NCBI RefSeq assembly: GCF_002005445.1
Contig: NZ_CP014692.1
Location: 496,001 to 560,000, forward strand
Direction of reading: 5' to 3'
DNA from: Acetobacter aceti
Lineage (GTDB): Bacteria; Pseudomonadota; Alphaproteobacteria; Acetobacterales; Acetobacteraceae
Length of the DNA: 64,000 nt
The notes beneath the pieces were generated by a model, which was not told the DNA's origin, searched no databases, and worked only from the letters and a program-made list of their open reading frames with translations. Below are positions 44,694 through 53,709 of this stretch, piece after piece (position 1 is the stretch's first letter; every line of letters starts with the position of its first letter). Made by a program: the position numbers and the translations under genes.

Positions 44694-47692
44694 GTGCTCC
44701 CGTACAGACCTTTCGCGTCAAAAGCGGCAACGGTGTCGATACCAGTCGGACACTTCATTTTTCTTTTGACGGGAAACCCTATACCGGCCATCCGGGCGAC
44801 ACGCTCGCATCCGCCCTGCTGGCGCATGGCGTGCGCCTCTTCGGGCGTTCCTTCAAATATCACCGGCCTCGCGGTCTGCTTTCGGCAGGACCGGAAGAGC
44901 CGAATGCTCTTGTCGAACTTCGTGACGGGGCAAGGCGGGAACCCAATACCCGCGCCACAGTGGTCGAGCTGTTTGACGGTCTGAATGCCTCCAGCCAGAA
45001 TCGCTGGCCCAGTCTCGCCTTCGATGCTCTGGGTATGAACGGCCTGTTCTCATCCGTGCTTGGGGCCGGATTCTACTACAAGACCTTCATGTGGCCGGCT
45101 TCCTTCTGGGAAAAGCTGTATGAGCCCATGATCCGCCGGGCGGCCGGACTGGGACGGGCGGCGGACGAAGCCGATCCAGACCTGTATGAAAAAGCCACGA
45201 CATTTTGCGATGTGCTCGTGGTTGGATCTGGTCCCGCGGGGCTTGCGGCGGCGCTGGCTGCGGGACATTCCGGCGCACGGGTGATCCTGTGCGAACAGGA
45301 TGGCCTGCTGGGAGGACGCCTGCGCGACGAGAGTGCGACACTCGATGGCAGGCCCGGCTGGCGGTGGGCGGAGCAGGTCCGGCAGGAACTGGCCGGTATG
45401 CCGGATGTCCGGGTCATGACGCGGACGTGCGTGTTCGGCACCTATGATGGCGGCACCTATGGCGCGCTGGAACGTGTGGCGGATCATGTGGCAATCCCGA
45501 AGGAAGGCCAGCCGCGTCAGCGCCTGTGGCGGATCGTGGCCCGTGAGTGCGTGATGGCGACAGGGGCGATCGAACGCCCTGTCGTCTTCCCGAACAATGA
45601 CCGGCCGGGTGTCATGCTGGCGGGGGCCGTGCGCACCTATGTCAACCGGTTCGGAGTGACGCCGGGCCGAAAAGCTGTGCTGTACACATGCAACGATGAT
45701 GGTCTCCGTACGGCGCTCGATCTCCGTCGGGTCGGTGTCGCCATCGCTGCCATCGTGGACTCCCGGCCTGCCGGGGTGGGCGATGGCGCGCAGGTGGCCA
45801 GTCAGTGCGGGGCGGCTTTCTTCCCCGGCGGCGCTATTGCCGATTGCTATGGCCACTCTGGTGTAAAAGCGGTCCTCGTGCGGGATGCGTCCGGAAAGAC
45901 CAGATCCATCGCGTGTGATCTGGTCACTATGTCGGGGGGCTGGTCGCCCAATGTGGGGCTGGCCACGCATCAGGGAAATCGTCCTGTCTGGCATGACGAT
46001 CTGTGTGCGTTTCTTCCGTCCACTCTCCCATCGGGCATGGTCGCCGCAGGGACCGCTGCCGGTGTGTTCGACGCGACGGAAGTGCTTCATGACGGTGCCG
46101 TCGCCGGACAGCGGGCTGCTGTTGCCTGTGGCTTTGATGCGATGTTGCCGGCACTGCCGGAAACCGAGCCGACGCGGTATGCCATCCGTGCCTTGTTCCA
46201 CGCGCTCAAGGGGGTGTCGTCCTCGAAAAAGGCCAAGGCCTTCGTTGATTTTCAGAACGATGTCACGGCGAAGGACATTGCGCTGGCGTCGCGGGAAGGG
46301 TTTGTCTCGGTTGAGCATCTCAAGCGCTACACGACGCTTGGCATGGCGACCGATCAGGGCAAGACATCCAATATCAATGCTCTGGCGCTCCTTGCCGAGA
46401 TCACGGAGCGCACCATTTCGCAGACAGGAACGACCCTGATCCGACCGCCGGTCCAACCGGTTGCCGTCGGGGCGCTGGCCGGTCCGCATCGGGGAACACA
46501 TTTCAAGCCAACGCGACTGCCGCCGACGCACCAGTGGGCGGAAGAACAGGGTGCGGTCTTCACCGCGAACGGGTTGTGGCTGCGTGCGCAGTGGTTCCCG
46601 CGTTCCGGCGAGAAAGGCTGGCTGGAGACGGTCAACCGCGAAGTGCTTACGGTGCGTGAGGCCGTCGGGTTCTGTGACGTCACCACACTTGGCAAAATCG
46701 ACATTCAGGGCCCGGATGCAGCGGAGTTTCTCAATCGGGTTTACGTCAATGCATGGCTGAAACTGGCTGTCGGACGTGTCCGCTACGGATTGATGCTGCG
46801 CGAGGACGGGTTCGCCTATGATGACGGCACCACGGCCCGTCTCGGGGAAAACCACTATGTGATGACGACCACGACCGCGAATGCGGGCGGGGTGATGGCT
46901 CATCTTGAGTTCTGTCATCAGTGGCTGTGGCCGGAGCTTGATGTGCAGTTCATCTCGGTGACGGATGAATGGGCGCAGATTGCCGTGGCTGGACCGAAGT
47001 CGCGAGCCGTTCTGGAAAAAATAGTCGATGCGCCATTCGATCTTTCCAATGAATCCTTTCCTTACATGGCGGCTGCGGAACTGACCGTCTGTGGTGGCGT
47101 GACCGCTCGGCTGTTCCGTCTCTCCTTCTCTGGCGAACTGGCTTATGAACTGGCTGTCCCTGCCCGCTATGGTGATGCGCTTGCACGACAACTGATGAAG
47201 GTGGGCGAGCCATTCGGGATTGCGCCTTACGGCACGGAGGCCCTCGGCGTGCTTCGTATTGAAAAAGGGCATCCTGCCGGACCGGAGCTGAATGGTCAGA
47301 CCACGGCGCATGATCTGGGCATGGGGCGCCTGCTGTCCACAAAGAAGGATTTTATCGGCAGCCGGATGGCGCAGCGGCCTGCGTTGACGGACCCTGCCCG
47401 GCCCACACTGGTTGGTATTCAGCCGGTCAATCCCGAAGACATGCTTGTCGCAGGCTCGCATCTTCTGCCACAGGGAGCGTCTCCCACGGCGGCTTCGGAT
47501 CAGGGATGGCTGTCTTCGGTCGCGTGGTCACCTGGCGTCGGGTCTTGGATTGGTCTTGGTTTCCTGAGTAATGGTCCTGCCCGTCAGGGCGAGATCGTAT
47601 CGGTTCATAATCCGCTGGCTGGAACAGTCATTGCGGCCCGTGTTGTCGAGCCGGTGTTTGTCGATCCCAAAGGAGAGCGTCTCCATGGCTGA
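44690..47692 (+). CDS. mgdC: N-methylglutamate dehydrogenase subunit C (SoxA-like, H4F-binding)
   Basis: A 1000-residue alpha subunit. The N-terminus (about residues 25-75) is a 2Fe-2S-ferredoxin-like fold without its cluster cysteines (GHPGDTLASALLAHGVRLFGRSFKYHRPRG); about 170-500 is an NAD-binding amine-oxidase domain (CDVLVVGSGPAGLAAALAAGHSGA, MATGAIERPVVFPNNDRPGVMLA); about 600-1000 is a GcvT-like tetrahydrofolate domain. The last accepts the C1 unit as methylene-H4F. Long antisense frames over this gene are its shadows. Confidence 0.88.
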   Translation: MSAPVQTFRVKSGNGVDTSRTLHFSFDGKPYTGHPGDTLASALLAHGVRLFGRSFKYHRPRGLLSAGPEEPNALVELRDGARREPNTRATVVELFDGLNASSQNRWPSLAFDALGMNGLFSSVLGAGFYYKTFMWPASFWEKLYEPMIRRAAGLGRAADEADPDLYEKATTFCDVLVVGSGPAGLAAALAAGHSGARVILCEQDGLLGGRLRDESATLDGRPGWRWAEQVRQELAGMPDVRVMTRTCVFGTYDGGTYGALERVADHVAIPKEGQPRQRLWRIVARECVMATGAIERPVVFPNNDRPGVMLAGAVRTYVNRFGVTPGRKAVLYTCNDDGLRTALDLRRVGVAIAAIVDSRPAGVGDGAQVASQCGAAFFPGGAIADCYGHSGVKAVLVRDASGKTRSIACDLVTMSGGWSPNVGLATHQGNRPVWHDDLCAFLPSTLPSGMVAAGTAAGVFDATEVLHDGAVAGQRAAVACGFDAMLPALPETEPTRYAIRALFHALKGVSSSKKAKAFVDFQNDVTAKDIALASREGFVSVEHLKRYTTLGMATDQGKTSNINALALLAEITERTISQTGTTLIRPPVQPVAVGALAGPHRGTHFKPTRLPPTHQWAEEQGAVFTANGLWLRAQWFPRSGEKGWLETVNREVLTVREAVGFCDVTTLGKIDIQGPDAAEFLNRVYVNAWLKLAVGRVRYGLMLREDGFAYDDGTTARLGENHYVMTTTTANAGGVMAHLEFCHQWLWPELDVQFISVTDEWAQIAVAGPKSRAVLEKIVDAPFDLSNESFPYMAAAELTVCGGVTARLFRLSFSGELAYELAVPARYGDALARQLMKVGEPFGIAPYGTEALGVLRIEKGHPAGPELNGQTTAHDLGMGRLLSTKKDFIGSRMAQRPALTDPARPTLVGIQPVNPEDMLVAGSHLLPQGASPTAASDQGWLSSVAWSPGVGSWIGLGFLSNGPARQGEIVSVHNPLAGTVIAARVVEPVFVDPKGERLHG

Positions 47693-48278
47693 TCCGTTAT
47701 TTCCCGTCCTGCCTGTGCCGCACGGTCCTGTGCGATGGGGTGCGATGACTTGTGCGCAATCGCCGCTTGCCGAGATTGTCAGTCTGGGCGCCTTTTCGGG
47801 TGTCGGGCGTGATGAACTCGTCAAGAGGATTCACGAGGCGTTCGGCGTCATTCTGCCTGATCAGCCTCGCGCCGTAGCGAGCGCGGACGGTGGATGCTCG
47901 TTCCTGTGGAGCGGCCCCAGTCAGTGGCTGGCCGTTGCCGAGGAAGGCGCGGGCCTGCTGTCCCGGCTTCGTGAAGTCTGTGGCGACGTCTGTGCGCTGA
48001 CATCGCAAAGCGACAGCCGCAGCATCATGAAACTGTCCGGACCTGGTGTCCGGGAGGCAATGTCACGGCTTGTTCCGATTGACCTGCACCCGACGGTGTT
48101 CGGAAAGGATCACGTCGCTTCCACGCTGGCGGGGCATATCCCTGTCATCATGTGGCAGACAGATGACGCGCCCACTTATCTCTTTTTTGTCTTCCGGAGC
48201 TTCGCTGCAAGCCTGTTCCATGATGTCTCAGTTGCACTGAGCGGTTTTTCTTCTTCAGAAATGGATATTTGTGTATGA
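47685..48278 (+). CDS. mgdD: N-methylglutamate dehydrogenase subunit D (SoxG-like)
   Basis: From the ATG at 47685, preceded by AAAGGAGA, 197 residues, overlapping the end of mgdC by eight bases. The gamma subunit family is poorly conserved; visible elements are [51 protein letters not shown] and [28 protein letters not shown], matching SoxG. It completes the heterotetramer. Its stop overlaps the purU start by four bases. Confidence 0.88.
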   Translation: MADPLFPVLPVPHGPVRWGAMTCAQSPLAEIVSLGAFSGVGRDELVKRIHEAFGVILPDQPRAVASADGGCSFLWSGPSQWLAVAEEGAGLLSRLREVCGDVCALTSQSDSRSIMKLSGPGVREAMSRLVPIDLHPTVFGKDHVASTLAGHIPVIMWQTDDAPTYLFFVFRSFAASLFHDVSVALSGFSSSEMDICV

Positions 48279-49153
48279 CAACGCTCTCTCCCGACGCCAA
48301 AGGCTATATCCTGACGCTGAGCTGTCCCAATCGTCCGGGTATCGTGGCTGCATTGAGTCAGACCCTGTTTGAGGCTGGTGCAAACATCACCGAAGCGCAG
48401 CAGTTTGACGATACAGGTAGCGGCAGCTTCTTCATGCGGATCATGTTCGATATCGTGAAAGATGGCCGCACAGAAGCCGATCTTCGCGGAATTGTCGAGA
48501 CGCTGACAGAGCAGTTCCAGATGAAATACCGTCTGAACTGTCAGTCCTACCGTCCCAAGGTCATGATCCTGGTGTCGAAATTCGACCATTGCCTTGTGGA
48601 CCTTCTGTATCGCTGGCGCATTGGCGAGCTCCAGATCGATCCTGTCGGGATCATCGCCAATCATCCTGAAGAGACCTACAGGGATGTCGATTTCTATGGC
48701 ATTCCCTTCCATCACCTGCCGATCACGAAAGAGACGAAGACGGAGCAGGAAGCCCGCATTCTCTCGCTCGTCCGGGAGAGCGGGACGGAACTCGTCGTGC
48801 TGGCGCGCTACATGCAGATCCTGTCCAATGACATGGCGTTGGCCTTTTCAGGACGCTGCATCAACATCCATCACTCCTTCCTGCCGGGGTTCAAGGGCGC
48901 TCGCCCCTATCATCAGGCATGGGAGAGGGGCGTAAAACTGATCGGTGCTACAGCGCATTACGTGACCAGCGACCTTGATGAAGGTCCGATCATTGAACAG
49001 GACGTCGAGCGTATCTCTCATGCCGACAGCCCGGAAGACCTGATCCGCAAGGGGCGTGATATCGAACGGCGGGTTCTGTCTCGGGCAGTGCGGTATCACA
49101 TCGAGATGCGGACGATCCTGAACGGGAACAAGACCATCGTGTTCAACTCCTGA
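48275..49153 (+). CDS. purU: Formyltetrahydrofolate deformylase PurU
   Basis: A 292-residue protein with an N-terminal ACT domain ([24 protein letters not shown]) and a formyltransferase-fold hydrolase domain with [27 protein letters not shown] and [17 protein letters not shown], containing the catalytic Asn/His/Asp set. It releases formate from 10-formyl-H4F and regenerates H4F. Coupled to mgdD by an ATGA overlap, it drains the C1 unit produced by the dehydrogenase. purU beside sox-type genes is a known arrangement in sarcosine and N-methylglutamate loci. Confidence 0.93.
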   Translation: MTTLSPDAKGYILTLSCPNRPGIVAALSQTLFEAGANITEAQQFDDTGSGSFFMRIMFDIVKDGRTEADLRGIVETLTEQFQMKYRLNCQSYRPKVMILVSKFDHCLVDLLYRWRIGELQIDPVGIIANHPEETYRDVDFYGIPFHHLPITKETKTEQEARILSLVRESGTELVVLARYMQILSNDMALAFSGRCINIHHSFLPGFKGARPYHQAWERGVKLIGATAHYVTSDLDEGPIIEQDVERISHADSPEDLIRKGRDIERRVLSRAVRYHIEMRTILNGNKTIVFNS

Positions 49154-49175
49154 AGGATAGGGAGAGCGTCCTGTG

Positions 49176-50066
49176 ATGGTGTCAGTTTCCAAGTTGATTG
49201 ATGGCAAGGCCTTCGCCCGCAGACTGCGTGCCGATATCCGAGATCAGGCGCAGGGGTTGCACGCCCGGCATGGCGTCATGCCGACGCTGGCGGTGGTGAT
49301 GGTGGGAGAGGACCCCGCCAGCGCCGTTTATGTTCGCAACAAGATCCGGGCGACGGAAGAGGCGGGGATGCGTTCAGTGTCCCACCATCTGCCGAAAAGC
49401 ACGACGCAGGACGAACTGCTTGACCTGATCGCGGAGCTGAATGTCGACCAGTCGGTGCATGGCATTCTTGTTCAGCTTCCACTTCCTGAGCAGATCGATC
49501 GTGATGCGGTTCTGGACGCCATATCGCCAGAAAAAGATGTGGATGGCTTTCATATTGTAAACGCGGGTCGTCTGGCGGTTGGGCGACAGGACGGATTTGT
49601 TCCATGCACCCCCATGGGCTGCATGATGCTGCTGCGTTCCGTCGTGCCTAATCTGGCCGGATTGCACGCCGTGGTCATTGGCTGCTCGAACATTGTAGGT
49701 CGGCCCATGGCGCGTCTGCTCCAGCAGGCTGGCTGCACCGTGACGGTCACGCATCTGAAAACGCGTGATGTAGCCGCGGAAGCATGTCGGGCGGACATCA
49801 TTGTCGTCGCGGCAGGTCATGCGGGACTGGTGCGGGGCGGCTGGGTGAAGGAAGGCGCTATTGTCATTGATGTCGGTATCAACCGCGTGGAGACGGATTC
49901 AGGATCGCGGCTGGTGGGTGATGTGGCGTTCGATGAGGTGAGCCCGCGTGCGGCGGCGATCACACCGGTGCCCGGAGGTGTTGGTCCGATGACGATCGCC
50001 TGCCTTTTGCAAAATACGCTTCAGGCTGCAAGGCAGTTTGCGACAGGGGCTGTTGTGGTTGAATGA
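49176..50066 (+). CDS. folD: Bifunctional methylene-H4F dehydrogenase/cyclohydrolase FolD
   Basis: A 296-residue FolD with [23 protein letters not shown] (catalytic lysine region), [35 protein letters not shown] and the NADP site [16 protein letters not shown], ending [19 protein letters not shown]. It turns methylene-H4F from the mgd complex into formyl-H4F for purU. It starts 22 bp after purU (GTG at 49173 is an alternative start) and ends before a strong terminator. Its membership in the operon suggests a dedicated C1 copy, with another housekeeping folD likely elsewhere. Confidence 0.95.
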   Translation: MVSVSKLIDGKAFARRLRADIRDQAQGLHARHGVMPTLAVVMVGEDPASAVYVRNKIRATEEAGMRSVSHHLPKSTTQDELLDLIAELNVDQSVHGILVQLPLPEQIDRDAVLDAISPEKDVDGFHIVNAGRLAVGRQDGFVPCTPMGCMMLLRSVVPNLAGLHAVVIGCSNIVGRPMARLLQQAGCTVTVTHLKTRDVAAEACRADIIVVAAGHAGLVRGGWVKEGAIVIDVGINRVETDSGSRLVGDVAFDEVSPRAAAITPVPGGVGPMTIACLLQNTLQAARQFATGAVVVE

Positions 50067-50166
50067 AATTGGCTCTGTGGAAAAATAATGTGGTAGGCTG
50101 TAGGGTTTCAAGATGTGAACTGATTTTGGAAACTGGTCTCTGTTTCTGAAAATATCTTTCTACGAT

Positions 50167-50208
50167 AAGGTGTTATTCTAGTTTTTTAAATAATCAGAAT
50201 AACACCTT
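50167..50208. terminator. Hairpin terminator between folD and the LuxR gene
   Basis: AAGGTGTTATTCT pairs perfectly with AGAATAACACCTT (13 bp) across a 16-nt T- and A-rich loop, in the 326-bp gap between convergent folD and the LuxR-type gene. Nothing else is evident in this A+T-rich gap. Confidence 0.6.
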
Positions 50209-50392
50209 GTCGTGTGAGGAAGGAATATATCTAAAATATAAAATTTTTTCTGATAAATAGAAATCTTTTTCTTCCAGAAAAAAATGAGCTCAACTCATCG
50301 GCTGGATTGCAATCAACTGGACTACATTGGTTGCTGCCAAGTCTACCTGTCACATAACCATATCATCTGATTGTTCCTGATCCAGACTCTTT

Positions 50393-51433
50393 TCATCCGC
50401 TCATGGACCGGGAAAGAGTGATAAGAGCCCGTTCGGAGGTCACGCCGGCCTTGCGATACAAGCGGAGCCGGTGATTTTTGACAGTGCCCTTGCTGATCCC
50501 GAGATGCTGGGCGATTTCCCCTGTGCAGCGGCCCTGCAGGATCAGATGCAGAAGGTCACGCTCACGCGGTGTCAGATTCAGAGCCTTATGAGGCAGATCA
50601 TCGGAGATCGCAGGTGAATGAACTGGACTGAGAACCAGCAATCGCCCTCCCGGTGCCAGCATGCAGTCTTCAGGGAGTGAGACAAGGCGTAGCACAAACT
50701 GTTCCGGTTCCGTGTGGCACGTCCGGCCAGATGTGCGGAGCAGTTTGTAAATGGCCTGTAGCAGCACAGGACCATAAACTGTTTCGGCTTCCTGCCAGGC
50801 GGGATTGCCATAAAGGCGGTTGCCGTGTCGGTCGAGCACCAGCGAGCCGCATGTCGAGCCATTGTCTTCATGGGCATCGCTGGAACTGAAACGACGCAGG
50901 GTCTGTGCGACATGAGCCCGGTGCAGGCCGTTGAAAAGTGGCTGGACAAGATGGGCGAGGCGCAATTCCTCACGTGTGAAAAGATTTTCTCCTTTCTGGA
51001 GAAAAAGCATCACGCAGGCATTGTTCTGCACTGGAAGCAGCAATCCGAGCTCATCTGAAAATTCATGCTTTTTCTGGAATATTCTTGTGTATTCATCAGG
51101 TTTTATGGATGAATCGAGAGTGGAGAGGGTAACGGCCGGTGCCTGTGTCTGACGGCGCCAGAGATGCCAGAAAGGATCAAAGCACCTGAAAGTGGAATGG
51201 TAGTCGGTGGTCGCGCTGGATGCGACATCATTTGTGTGGAGGACGTTCGGCAGTACGCCCGGCGCATAGGCGATGATCCATGCGGCCTGATTTGGAATGA
51301 GGGAAGCCAGCAGGCCGAGCATCCGCCTATGAAAGTCCGGCCGTCCGATCCTGGCCGCGACATCTCCGGTGGCGGCAAGCCAGCTTTCAGGAAGAGTTAC
51401 ATTTTCTCCTGTGGTTTCCAGAGGCGTTGCCAT
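50393..51433 (-). CDS. LuxR-family transcriptional regulator
   Basis: A 346-residue protein with a C-terminal GerE/LuxR HTH (about residues 285-340: LTPRERDLLHLILQGRCTGEIAQHLGISKGTVKNHRLRLYRKAG) and an N-terminal sensory part of unknown type (about 1-200) without a receiver domain. It is the last gene of the transporter-eutA-eutBC series on the minus strand, 36 bp after eutBC, and is a good candidate for its ethanolamine or amine-responsive regulator. The usual EutR is AraC-type, so this would be a different control system. Confidence 0.85.
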   Translation of the reverse strand: MATPLETTGENVTLPESWLAATGDVAARIGRPDFHRRMLGLLASLIPNQAAWIIAYAPGVLPNVLHTNDVASSATTDYHSTFRCFDPFWHLWRRQTQAPAVTLSTLDSSIKPDEYTRIFQKKHEFSDELGLLLPVQNNACVMLFLQKGENLFTREELRLAHLVQPLFNGLHRAHVAQTLRRFSSSDAHEDNGSTCGSLVLDRHGNRLYGNPAWQEAETVYGPVLLQAIYKLLRTSGRTCHTEPEQFVLRLVSLPEDCMLAPGGRLLVLSPVHSPAISDDLPHKALNLTPRERDLLHLILQGRCTGEIAQHLGISKGTVKNHRLRLYRKAGVTSERALITLSRSMSG

Positions 51434-51469
51434 GATGCTCTCTCCTTGTGCTGGCCAGCAGAGGACCGA

Positions 51470-53683
51470 CTATGCCTCAGACAAGGCAGGTTCACGCTGT
51501 GTCGGAGCTTTCATGGTTTCCAGACGATTGCCCGCGGCACAAGCCTTCAGGATACGCACGGCTTTTTCGGCGATCACACTTCCGGCCTCCAGAGGCGGGA
51601 GACCACCATCATAGATGTTCGAAATGACGGAGTATTCATAGCTCATGTCACTGTTGCCGCTGTAGGCGCGTGCTTTCGAAAGAGCGTCTTCATCGGCAAG
51701 TCGGTAAGCGAAGTAGGCCGACATGCTGCGGGATGCCCGTGCATCGCCACCTGGGCGCTCTCCAATCAGGCTGATGACAAGCTTCGGCTGGAGCAGTTCA
51801 CCAACGGCTTCCGCGACCTTGACCCTGCCAAGAGGCAGAAGAATGGGTTGCCCGACAGAAAGGCCATGTGCGCGCAGGCCATCCAGTAATATCGGGAGCA
51901 GATCAGGAATGTTGTGATGAATGGCCTCGGCGCTCAGCCCGTCCGAGACGACGATCTGGACATCCATCCCTTCAGGGGCAAGGCCGGATATGCTGCTTTC
52001 GTCGAGGCAGGCACCGATGTCCGGATTGCCGAGATGCGCCTGTTTGTCGGACGCCCGGGTCTTCAGCCGTCGGAAGGTCAGATCAGGCAGGCGGGCCTCA
52101 TCGAGTTCGGCGGCGATGGCCTGACGCCCGATGGCAAGATTGGCGCGAATCTCGCGTGAGACGCGATTGGCGGGTCTGGGGCCAGCGGAGTCAAAGCCGT
52201 AAGCTGCAGGAACACGTTCCAGAAGGCGGTCGAATTCAAGTTCCGAACTACAGAAAATACGGGGATTGCCCCAGTTCGGCCCACGCTCGATCGTGCCGTC
52301 TTCTGTCTCTGTGAAGATACCGCGTGTTTTCGCCCATTCGAGATACTCCGCCGCGGGCCGCGCATTATGGATTTCACGAAGAGTCTGGTCGTCGTGGCCG
52401 GATGTATCGAAATAGGCGAGCATACGATCGACCGTCAGGAACACGTCCATGAAATAGTTGGCCCCGGCGGCAGCCAGCAGTTCGGTGGCGATCTGATGGC
52501 CTTCGATCGAGATATCGGAGTGCATGGTGTAACAGGGAGCCATGCCCATCGGCAGCCCCATCAGCTTGCCCATGAAGTGATCCTGTAAATTTGAAAGGAT
52601 CATCTCGACATTATCGAGATGGGTCTCAGGGCCAATGAAGCCCGTCACATTGTTGACCATGAACGGATCGTACCGGCGGGCGAGGCCGTAACACAGCGCC
52701 TCGCAGGTGGTCATGTCCATGCCTTCATGCTTGGCGTAGGTCAGTTCACTGCCCTGTCCGGTCTCGAAATACATGAACTGGCTTGCGGTTTCACGCAGCG
52801 GCCCCTGTCCGGCCATCAGGCAATAGGCTTCATCCAGAAGATCGACGGTTACATCGAACTCATCCGTCAAGGTGCGCTCTGTGCCAGCCAGACTTTGAAA
52901 CAGGATTTCCACGGGTGCGCCATCCTGCAGACTGGCCATCTGGGTCTTCATATGGGCCAGAACACAGATCTGGGTTGGCGCGCCGGTCTCACGCCGCAGA
53001 AGATCCAGGTGGGTGAGCAGCGCCGATACGTTTTCGACGGTGTCGATGGAAGGGTTGATGCCCAGCAGGGCGTCCCCAGATCCCATGGAGAGACCCGTGT
53101 AGACAAGCGCCGACACGCAGGAGAGGTCATCGGTCGGATGGTTGGGCTGAAGACGTGAGGAAAGGGTGCCCTGTGCGCCGACCAGAGTGCGTGCCCGTGC
53201 AGAACGCTTTGCCTTGCGCGCCACGAGGATCAGTTCATGCACATCCATCAGCTTGGCGAGGGCGGCGGCCATCACGCCGGTCAGGGCTCGGCCCAGACGG
53301 CGCACTTCGGCGGCAGGAGCCCGCAGCAGCAGGTCTTTCAGCTCACCGACAGTCAGCGCGGCAATGCTGTCGAACGCTTCCCGGTCGATGTCGTAATTGA
53401 CCCGCATGATGGAATCTATGCGTCCATCCGCGGTGGTGAGCGGGTGGTCATAAAGATGCTTGAGCGTCAGACCGGACAGAATGGCGCGGGCAGCCTCACG
53501 CGTCATTTCATCTGCCGCAGTCAGGGCGGCCATGCGATCACCCGCCTTGGAGATATCCGCTGCCCCCAGAAGCGCTTTCAGCCCATGGAAAGTAAAGGCA
53601 CGGTCCATGAGACTGATTGTGTAGTCCTCGTCGGGAAGAGGCGCCGGTACCGGAATCTCCGCGAGAGAAATCAGAGTGGCCAT
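51470..53683 (-). CDS. eutBC: Ethanolamine ammonia-lyase, fused EutB-EutC
   Basis: From the ATG at 53683 (GGAG nine bases upstream; ATG 53698 is an alternative), 737 residues. Residues about 10-460 match the large subunit EutB: SRLQPNHPTDD, GLSMGSGDALLGINPSIDTVENV, YFETGQGSELTY, ARRYDPFMVNNVTGFIGPE and LQDHFMGKLMGLPMGM. Residues about 500-735 match the small subunit EutC: IRANLAIGRQAIAAELDEARLPD, VQIVVSDGLSAEAIHHN, SLIGERPGGDARASRSMSAYFAYR. The enzyme uses adenosylcobalamin to convert ethanolamine to acetaldehyde and ammonia. In most bacteria the subunits are separate genes. No eut shell or aldehyde dehydrogenase genes are near. Confidence 0.92.
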   Translation of the reverse strand: MATLISLAEIPVPAPLPDEDYTISLMDRAFTFHGLKALLGAADISKAGDRMAALTAADEMTREAARAILSGLTLKHLYDHPLTTADGRIDSIMRVNYDIDREAFDSIAALTVGELKDLLLRAPAAEVRRLGRALTGVMAAALAKLMDVHELILVARKAKRSARARTLVGAQGTLSSRLQPNHPTDDLSCVSALVYTGLSMGSGDALLGINPSIDTVENVSALLTHLDLLRRETGAPTQICVLAHMKTQMASLQDGAPVEILFQSLAGTERTLTDEFDVTVDLLDEAYCLMAGQGPLRETASQFMYFETGQGSELTYAKHEGMDMTTCEALCYGLARRYDPFMVNNVTGFIGPETHLDNVEMILSNLQDHFMGKLMGLPMGMAPCYTMHSDISIEGHQIATELLAAAGANYFMDVFLTVDRMLAYFDTSGHDDQTLREIHNARPAAEYLEWAKTRGIFTETEDGTIERGPNWGNPRIFCSSELEFDRLLERVPAAYGFDSAGPRPANRVSREIRANLAIGRQAIAAELDEARLPDLTFRRLKTRASDKQAHLGNPDIGACLDESSISGLAPEGMDVQIVVSDGLSAEAIHHNIPDLLPILLDGLRAHGLSVGQPILLPLGRVKVAEAVGELLQPKLVISLIGERPGGDARASRSMSAYFAYRLADEDALSKARAYSGNSDMSYEYSVISNIYDGGLPPLEAGSVIAEKAVRILKACAAGNRLETMKAPTQREPALSEA

Positions 53684-53709
53684 GGGAGCAGTCTCCATTA
53701 TCGGTTTGG

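Noticed and set aside
45050..47461. 803-codon minus-strand frame opposite mgdC
   Set aside because: Low-complexity Arg/His-rich translation without domains; the plus frame is a full-length SoxA-type subunit.
43127..48278. Calling the four subunits sarcosine oxidase SoxBDAG
   Set aside because: Sequence alone allows it, but adjacent mgsABC and gmaS make N-methylglutamate dehydrogenase the better reading; glyA and other glycine-betaine genes are absent.
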